Below are positions 57,533 through 64,000 of a stretch of 64,000 nt of DNA, one piece after another. The notes under the pieces were generated by a model. The model saw only the letters and a program-made list of their open reading frames with translations, was not told the origin of the DNA and did not search any database. Made by a program: the position numbers and the translations under genes. How positions within the stretch are numbered: position 1 is the stretch's first letter; each line of letters starts with the position of its first letter. The DNA is from Spirometra erinaceieuropaei (Eukaryota > Platyhelminthes > Cestoda > Diphyllobothriidea > Diphyllobothriidae): contig CACRXP010000001.1 in NCBI GenBank assembly GCA_902702965.1, forward strand, positions 3,885,325-3,949,324, written 5' to 3'.

Positions 57533-58472
57533 ACAGTGCGTGACCGATCTCATTAAAAGGTTGACTGAAATTCTAAAATGTGTTTTCGATTAAGAAGAAT
57601 TACTTAGGTACGGTTGTAATATTGATTAGCATGCGGCATAAGCCTATAGCATTTCGGACTCACTAGGATGTCGGATTTTGGATGAACTCCTTTTTGGTCT
57701 CCTGTAGAAACCACACTCGGTAAAAACTGACTACTTAAGTAACATGCATTTTTCCTATTAATTTTCGATGGTCTTGCAAATCCAAATATATTTTATAGAA
57801 ACCATGCACAAAAATATGCGTTCTGTTACTCCTTTGGTAAAAACTCACATTGTCTCGATAGTTGATACCCGAAGAAAGTGTATATTTGGGTTTTAAAAAC
57901 GTTTCTAATTATGAGATTTTTAAGACTGTGCGATGTCCATGCATACGGGACCGCACATGTCCGTTTACCAATGCTTCTCATGAAATGTACAACACAGTCC
58001 GGATCCATTGCGAAATTCTAGGAACTCTATGTTGTACCTTCTTAACGGCATAGAGGAATATATGATTTTCCTTACGTCGAAAGCGTGCACCTTGTAGACT
58101 GAAGTCGCCAAATGCATATCAGGTTCAAAATTATTCGGGAATTGGAAACTTTTTTGAAAACCTAAATGTACACGTTTTCGTATATAAACTATCAAGACAA
58201 TGTGATTTTATACCAAGGGAGTAAAAGAAGACATATTTTTGTGCATGTTTTCTATAAAATATATTTGAATTTACAGGACCATCGAAAATCAATAGGAAAA
58301 ATGCATGCTACTTAAGTAGTCGGTTTTTGCCGAGTGTGGTTTCTGCAGGGAGAGCGAAAAGAAGCTCAACCAAAAGCCGACATCCTGGCGAGTGTGAAAT
58401 ACTATAGGATTTTGCGTCATGATGATCAGTATTACAACCGTACCTAAGTAATCCTTCCTAATCTAAAACGCA
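57533..58472. mobile_element. Palindromic TIR element, copy 8 (right tip missing)
   Basis: Starts ACAGTGCGTGACCGATCTCA; second arm with GCTACTTAAGTAGTCGG and AAGTAATCCTTCCTAATC ends where a PLE fragment begins. Confidence 0.75.
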
Positions 58473-58742
58473 CACTCGGACACAATCGGCTTATGTTTGC
58501 GTGTACGCGATCCCACCATGCGTTCAGTCTGACCTGTGTAATTACAAGGATGGTTTTGTTTTGGGAGGCAATGCACTGCCCGAGACTGCTCCTTGTAATT
58601 TAATCGGTCTTTAGTTTTCATGGCTCTGATGTGCATGCAGCTTTGGATCGTTGTGCAATTCCAACACCTGATCCTGCGGAAATGCACTCGGTCGCTTTTG
58701 AAACTCCTTTAATCTACGGCAAAGCATGTTACATCCTTGTTG

Positions 58743-58820
58743 NNNNNNNNNNNNNNNNNNNNNNNNNNNNNNNNNNNNNNNNNNNNNNNNNNNNNNNNNN
58801 NNNNNNNNNNNNNNNNNNNN
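58743..58820. other. Assembly gap (78 N)
   Basis: Undetermined bases inside the PLE remnant. Confidence 1.
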
Positions 58821-58898
58821 ACTTATAAACGCCTTCGGATAACCATCCCACATAAATTGATAGTGGAGACATTGAGCCTCGTACACTTCTTTCGGTCA

Positions 58899-59166
58899 GA
58901 TGTGGTTATCTAGCCCCACCTGAAGTAAATAAACCCCAGCCACCTGTAATGCGGGATCGGTGGTGGTAGGGGTTTTTACACGTGGGGCTGGAAAACGCAC
59001 AGGCGACGAGATCAAGCAGTTGTATGCAAAAGAAAAGCTATTTGGAATGCGCGGCTGTACTTTGAGAGGTTGAAAAATAGTTGCCCTGACCCTAACTCTA
59101 ATCCCCAAGTCCTAACCCCAACCCCAACAGTATTGCGTCAACCAGGTGGGGCTACATAACCACATC
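58899..59166. mobile_element. 268-bp MITE nested in the PLE
   Basis: 24-nt terminal inverted repeats (58899-58922 and 59143-59166; core TAGCCCCACCTG) with one mismatch. Interior noncoding with CCCTAACTC/CCTAACCCC near 59090-59128. Confidence 0.85.
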
Positions 59167-59375
59167 TTATCCTTTTTGCTCTTGGGTACTGCAATGAGTC
59201 ATGGTCCGTTTGGAGAGCGTTCTCACAGAGTTTGGTTTGTGAGCCACCAGATGTTTGCTGTGAGAACTGAGATGTTGCGTGGTGTTCATCGCCTTCCTGT
59301 TAACCGTCGTCTCAATTTTACCGTTAGAACTTCGCCTGACGAGCACGTCAAGGAATGGCAGCTGCCGCCCCTGTC

Positions 59376-59690
59376 CTTCGGCAGTTTGACCGTCGGTTTC
59401 GACGACGTCCACCGTATGCGTACCACCACAGTCCCTGGCCCACAACAAACACTTAATCAGGCTTTTATCTCACAACGAAAAGCGGGTGGGGGCGTAGAGG
59501 CCCAAATTGGCGCTGCGTGAGCCTGCCACCGCACCCCGAATGTTGGCATTTGTGTTATGGGTGCCCACTCCCCATAACGTCTGCCGACTCCCATCTAGTC
59601 CCCGTGCTGGTACGGCGCGTCTACCGAGTGGCCCCTTCAAGGGGAGCAAATCCTGTTCTTTATTCGTTAATTGTAAGCCGGTGATGACGA
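59376..59690 (-). repeat. Family A copy inserted in the PLE
   Basis: Reverse strand reads ACGGTGGACGTCGTCG next to ACCGACGGTC, and later the GGCACCCATAACACAAATGC block. It splits the PLE reading between the YVND and LPFLDV segments. Confidence 0.6.
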
Positions 59691-60249
59691 TGGGTTGAAC
59701 AGATTATGAAAATTCTGCAGCGTGTTATTTCTGATGATAGCAAGCGCATCGTTAACGTAACGACGTTTAAGGATCAGCTCCCGCTGGATGAAGACTATCC
59801 TGTTGAACCATTTCTGTTGCTAAACCGGACACTGTGAAGCCCATCGGAGTTCCCTTGACCTGCTTATAAGTTTCTCCGATAAAAGCAAATTCGGTTTTTG
59901 GCAAAATTCGAACGGTTACATGAAGTGTGCAATTGTTGGTGGGCTCGAAACCTCGTCCACTGCCTCTTCAAGTCTTTTGTACAGGACCTCGTGCGCCGAG
60001 TTTTTGGGGTTGGGTGTGAATAACGACTTCACATTACTCGCTCAGGACTATTGTTGCCTTGCAGTTGGCCTTACAGTACGGCCTAGGTAGTCTTTCCTTC
60101 TGGGAGATATATCGAAAAATGCTCACTGGTGTTTCATGAGCCTTAACATACACTGTTGGTTCTGTAGTGAGTTTTGACTTTGGGGTTGTAAAAATCGAAT
60201 GTCTTGCGCAGCTACTGGGACACTGCCTCAATCCCTTCTCCAACCATCA

Positions 60250-61365
60250 TGATCCTTTTGTGTACAGTGGTTTATTTGCATTCAGCTGTGTAGAACTGAG
60301 GCTGCCTACTGCCGCCCGACCGTTTTTATGTCTGTAGAATTATGCCGCGCAATTGCTCTCCCCCGGGCATCATCACGTTCCTATCTGAAGATTTTTGGTC
60401 TTCATTGCCTACCTACACTGTTTGTGCACTGTATCTATCCCTCTGTTTTAGCTCATACTCGACTGGCTAGGCTGGTCTGCCCGTCTACTCTCGTGCTCTT
60501 CCACAGCGGATTGTTGAAAACACAGTTGACTTCCCGGACTTGCTTGGCTCCCTTCCCTCTCCCCTCCCCGCCCCCACTTCACCGCTGCACCATGTCCTCT
60601 TGGCGATAGCCGTCAAAGAGGTGCGTTTACAATCGCTCAACTCGACGATCTGGCCCTTCTGATTCTTGTCAGTCAACTATTCACGCACAATATTTTTTCA
60701 CATGACGTGTACTGAGAATTTGGTAAACATATTCTGGTAATCGCGTGTGTCCTTCCCGTTGTCCCTAGATTCCGTCCAGATCTTTCTTCTCCTTCCATCC
60801 TAGGCCAAAACCTTCTGTCTCCTCGTCCGTAGCTCTTTTATTCAAAGTTCAACACTCGCTGCATATACGTGTCTTTCCTTTGGGTTGGGTTGTCTCTTTT
60901 GAGTTAGCAGATTGGATAGGGATAGTGTGCAGGAGGGGTAGAGGTGATCTGGTTCTCCTCAAGTGCTAATCATTACGCTGCTAAGTTGTACGCAAAAGTT
61001 ATCCCCTTCCCAATGGTCATTGCCAATGTGACAATCACTTTGACCTGGTCTCTAGCCCCATATTGTTAAAGGCCTGAGGTGTGATAACCGATCTAGGAAT
61101 CATTCTGGGCTTGATAGATGTGCAGTCGGACTAATTTCGCTGCCCTTTCGGACCTTTGTTGGTTAATTTTGTCAAACACACGCGAGCAAAGACGTCTTTT
61201 CGCAGCCAGCCTGCATACTCAGGCTAATATCGAGGATGCGTTAAAACACTCAGCGTTGTTTCAGGACTGGATGTGGGATCTGAAATGGAAACAAGCTAAA
61301 AATTACTCAACCGTAGTACAATAAACTCTGCTTTCCGCTTAGTGAATATTTTATTCCCCTCCCGC
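60250..61365. other. Unrecognised spacer
   Basis: Pyrimidine-rich plus strand around 60500-60600; no exon or element recognised. Confidence 0.35.
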
Positions 61366-61369
61366 GGTA

Positions 61370-61690
61370 ATTCGACCGTCGGTTCCGACTATATCCACCG
61401 TGTTTTCCGCAGCAGGGAGCGAGCAGGGACGGTGAAGTGCTCGTGAGTCAGCTTATAGTGATAATAGACTTTCGATGTGGCTATCGCACTCTCTGCTCCT
61501 CATCCGCCTGAGTCCAGACAGCCAATATGGAAGCCAGGACCGGGCGCAGATAACTGGCGCGGTGTGGGCGTACCACCACACTCCCCATGTGTGACTTTTG
61601 TTATGGGCGCGCACCCCAGTAACGTTTGCCAAGCCCTGGGTTGATCCAACGTACCAACTGCATGGCTCCCTCTAGGTTTCCTTCGCAATA
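61370..61690 (-). repeat. Family A copy
   Basis: Reverse strand has GGAGCAGAGAGTGCGATAGC, ACGGTGGATATAGTCGG and GCGCCCATAACAAAAGTCAC. Confidence 0.6.
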
Positions 61691-62118
61691 ATCTGCAGGA
61701 CTACTGGCCCTAGGGGAAACAGCTCTATGTAGCACCTACTGGAGAGGGATTTTAGGCGCTTGAAAGAGGGAGCAGCATGAAGGTTCTGGCGTAAGTGGTG
61801 TGTCACTGCGTTATATTTCTTTTTAAATGGGTGGAGGCGGATATGGGCAAGCGTATGTTTGCCCAGCTTGACTTGTCCGCAAAAGTGAGATCGTCATCAG
61901 GTCATCTTCTGCGTTGCAAATCTGCCGAATTAGGATGACTACAGGTCCATCGTCTCCCTTGACCTCCAACAGGCATGTGGCGGTATTCTGGGCCTATATT
62001 GACAAAGTACCAAGCGTTTGCCATGTGTTAGTATGTCTTCTATAAGCGAAGAGACGAGTCCCAGGAAGCAGTCTTGAAGAAGGAGACACGATCGCTGGGA
62101 CAAGGGCTTTATTACCCT

Positions 62119-62152
62119 GACGGTTCGCATTCCTGCTCGAACCCATCATCAG
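62119..62152 (-). ncRNA. Decayed PLE hammerhead motif
   Basis: Minus strand CTGATGA core, imperfect stem II GGGTTC/GAATGC with loop GAGCAG, then GAACCGTC (one change from GAAACGTC). Confidence 0.55.
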
Positions 62153-62723
62153 AGAAAAAAGCAGATACGGATGGTTAATGCACAAGGGGATGCAGTCGCC
62201 ATGCTACCGCATACCTATTATCAGGGATCGTTGCGCTTGGTGTGCTGACTGTTTGACGGCCGACCTTCGCGTCGTTAATTGCCGCAATTTTATCACGTGT
62301 TGGATGTTGTTGTAATGATTGCTCTACCATCTGACCCATCGACCCTGGCGTTGAGGAGTGTTCACCTGTGCGCTCCACGCGTGGCTAATTACTCCGCCTA
62401 GGCGAAGTCTTAGCATCGAGTATGGAAGGGGAAGGTCGTTGCACTTGTTAATGCACTGGGGGCCAGTAAACCATGACTTAAGCAGCTCCCGGCTCACGCA
62501 GTTATCACCTCTGGCGAGACTTTCGGCCTCGTCGAATTTGAATATGTGGCCGGATCTCGTCGAATGAGCCGCAACTTCGATAACGACGAAGGTATCATCC
62601 ACATATCATGCCCAGAACTTCCTTCTGCGGTTTTGGAAGACCAGCGACTCTAACCGTTGCAGGACCGCCTCGGTGATGAATCCCGAAATCGGCGAACCCA
62701 TTGGTGTGCCCTTCACCTGTTCG

Positions 62724-62750
62724 ATGGATTCGAGCAGAAATCTGAAACGT
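62724..62750 (+). ncRNA. Truncated hammerhead motif in the inverted PLE tail
   Basis: Reads GATGGATTCGAGCAG, AAATCT, GAAACGTC: stem II with its loop and an intact 3' core, but the CTGAT of the 5' core was lost at the junction with the PLE RT. Confidence 0.55.
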
Positions 62751-62806
62751 CAGGCTAATAAAGCTTTCATTCCAGCGATCGTGTCCCTTGTTCAAGTATG
62801 TCCTCT

Positions 62807-64000
62807 CTCGAAGATCGAAGGATAGTGTAATTTGCCACCGGAACGTCCGTCTGACTCTGTCTTTATTGAAGTACAGCCCTTCAGACACGTTCTTACGTCT
62901 CATTTAATCAAGCCAGTGTGCTGATAGACTTTGGGAAGAAAAACGTCAGTGCAAACCCAGCCTACAGTTCCGACTGCATCTTTATATAGACAATAACGGT
63001 AGCTTTCTCGTCGGTATGAACAACAACGTGGGTATTGGCCCAATCATTTTTCCGTTTGCTCTACTGTTGTCCGCTGATATGGACAAAGATGGATTCAACG
63101 GTACGCAGAATACAAATGCGTGGGAATAGTCTGTGAAAAATGATGTTAATATTAACAATACATTCTAGTGCCTTAATAATCATAATATAGTGTTATCATC
63201 ACTGCTAAGCGTTCGGAAGCCACTGTAAACTGAATAGCGATGCGAGCGGAATGTAAGTATAGGCATTAACAATAATATTGACCTAGAGTTTCACATGAGG
63301 AACCAACTTTACAATGTCCTTTCGAAAGGGAATTACATGAAGTCAGTAAAGGTATTGGCGTCCACTGGAGCTCTTTTCTCCTGTATATAACACTTCTGAC
63401 AGAAATGCACACAGATTTCGAATTAGGTACTTTGTAGATATAACATGGAGAACTCTGATTGAATCAGTTAAAAAAACGAACGAGTTGGGTAGGCGGGGGA
63501 GAGCAGAAATCTCTCACTTCCGGCAGACAAAGCCGCCTTTCGAAGGGACAGAAAGGATTAGAGTGTAGGGAAGCAAGAACAAGGTATGACTACGAAGGCT
63601 GGGCGCAAGTGAGTGCTCATTCTCTTCTACGTCCCTCACCGCCCTGCCCACAAAACTGCCTTCGATAACGCTCTAGTCGAATTTGCAGGCATGGATCATG
63701 ACCGTTTACGGCTTTCCCAGAAGTCAGTCTACCCTTCTGTTTAGGAGAATTATTTTTTTCGCAAATGCGGCTGACTAGCTCATATCCATAGTCCACGGGT
63801 TAAAATAACAACCCCATTATAACCAGCAAAGTTGTAACATTTAGCTGGCGTACATAGCGGGGACGGATGAACGTCGAAGAAAGCAAAGGTCCCTGCCGAA
63901 TTTTAGCTCAATTCGAGCAACGTAATCCGGAAAAGCTTTTCTATCACAATATTCAACCAACTCGCCTCAACAAAATGGACTCGATTCAGTGTACCTAGGC
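62807..64000. other. Unrecognised sequence to the window end
   Basis: No exon, RNA gene or known repeat recognised; AT-rich stretch at 63130-63450. Confidence 0.35.

Larger units (their letters stand above)
58463..60245 (-). mobile_element. Penelope-like element pseudogene with nested insertions
   Basis: Minus strand, 5' to 3': HEVLYKRLEEAVDEVS and ETYKQVKGTPMGF (RT, about 60000-59850); RRYVNDALAIIRNN (catalytic YVDD changed to YVND); family A insert; LPFLDVLVRRSSNGKIETTV with HLVAHKPNSVRTLSKRTMTH (59340-59170); MITE insert; LHYQFMWDGYPKAFIS; an N gap; and CNYTGQTERMVGSRTRKHKP (GIY-YIG, about 58530). Frameshifts and stops throughout. Confidence 0.75.
62030..62806 (-). mobile_element. Internally deleted Penelope-like element with inverted 5' tail
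   Basis: Minus strand: IEQVKGTPMGSPISGFITEA, QNRRRKFWA, in-frame TGA, YVDDTFVVIE, then directly AAHSTRSGHIFKFDEAESLA and VSRELLKSWFTGPQCINK of the GIY-YIG end. An inverted copy of the 3' hammerhead region sits at the 5' end (62724-62794). Candidate target duplication agtatgtc(t/c)tct at 62030-62041 and 62795-62806. Confidence 0.8.

Noticed and set aside
59146..59520. 124-residue plus-strand protein
   Set aside because: Antisense shadow of the PLE post-RT segment and a family A repeat.
1..64000. CRISPR array, phage or bacterial operon
   Set aside because: No regular short direct repeats with spacers, no tightly packed same-strand ORFs and no ribosome binding site pattern; spliced genes show it is eukaryotic.

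Overview
The window looks like nuclear DNA of a parasitic flatworm, most likely a diphyllobothriidean (pseudophyllidean) tapeworm such as Spirometra, Schistocephalus or Diphyllobothrium. The evidence is short phase-matched exons separated by introns of 1 to 7 kb, no bacterial operon structure, and a very high load of decayed retroelements: a LINE with C-terminal C2H2 fingers, a second LINE, a CR1-like LINE, and Penelope-like elements (PLEs) with a GIY-YIG C-terminus. I recall these protein types from flatworm genomes; the species is inference. There are two assembly gaps, at 45167-45452 and 58743-58820.

Two host genes can be read. The first, on the minus strand (26356 to 9366), is a complete seven-exon gene for an NSFL1 cofactor p47 homologue (UBA, SEP and UBX domains plus two SHP boxes; 401 residues). 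Every splice site is GT/AG and every intron phase matches. The second, on the plus strand (about 41635 to 54207), is a five-exon stretch of a seven-transmembrane protein of the GPR180/TMEM145 (intimal thickness-related receptor, GpcrRhopsn4) family. Its N-terminal start and last exon are not settled.

Almost everything else is repeat. Layout: 1-1740 finger LINE; 4100-5400 dispersed repeat family A; 5496-6197 a PLE insertion with inverted tail and target-site duplication; 6261-7222 a palindromic TIR element; 7640-8290 finger LINE fragment; 9366-26356 p47 gene, with LINE-B in intron 1 and SINEs, family A and a CTA tract in other introns; 27000-29330 two PLE 3' ends, one followed by a well-formed minimal hammerhead ribozyme; 29430-31265 a SINE and a CR1-like LINE; 32-41 kb mostly unrecognised sequence with two more TIR elements and a MITE; 41.6-54.2 kb the seven-TM gene with TIR elements in three introns; 55.8-60.2 kb a nest of TIR elements, a PLE, a MITE and family A; 62.0-62.8 kb another PLE with the same inverted-tail architecture.

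The most notable signals beyond the genes are hammerhead motifs at three PLE loci, two PLE copies that carry an inverted piece of their own 3' end plus about 12-bp target duplications, and a family of roughly 970-bp near-palindromic elements present eight times. No rRNA gene, functional tRNA, CRISPR array or bacterial-type signal was seen.
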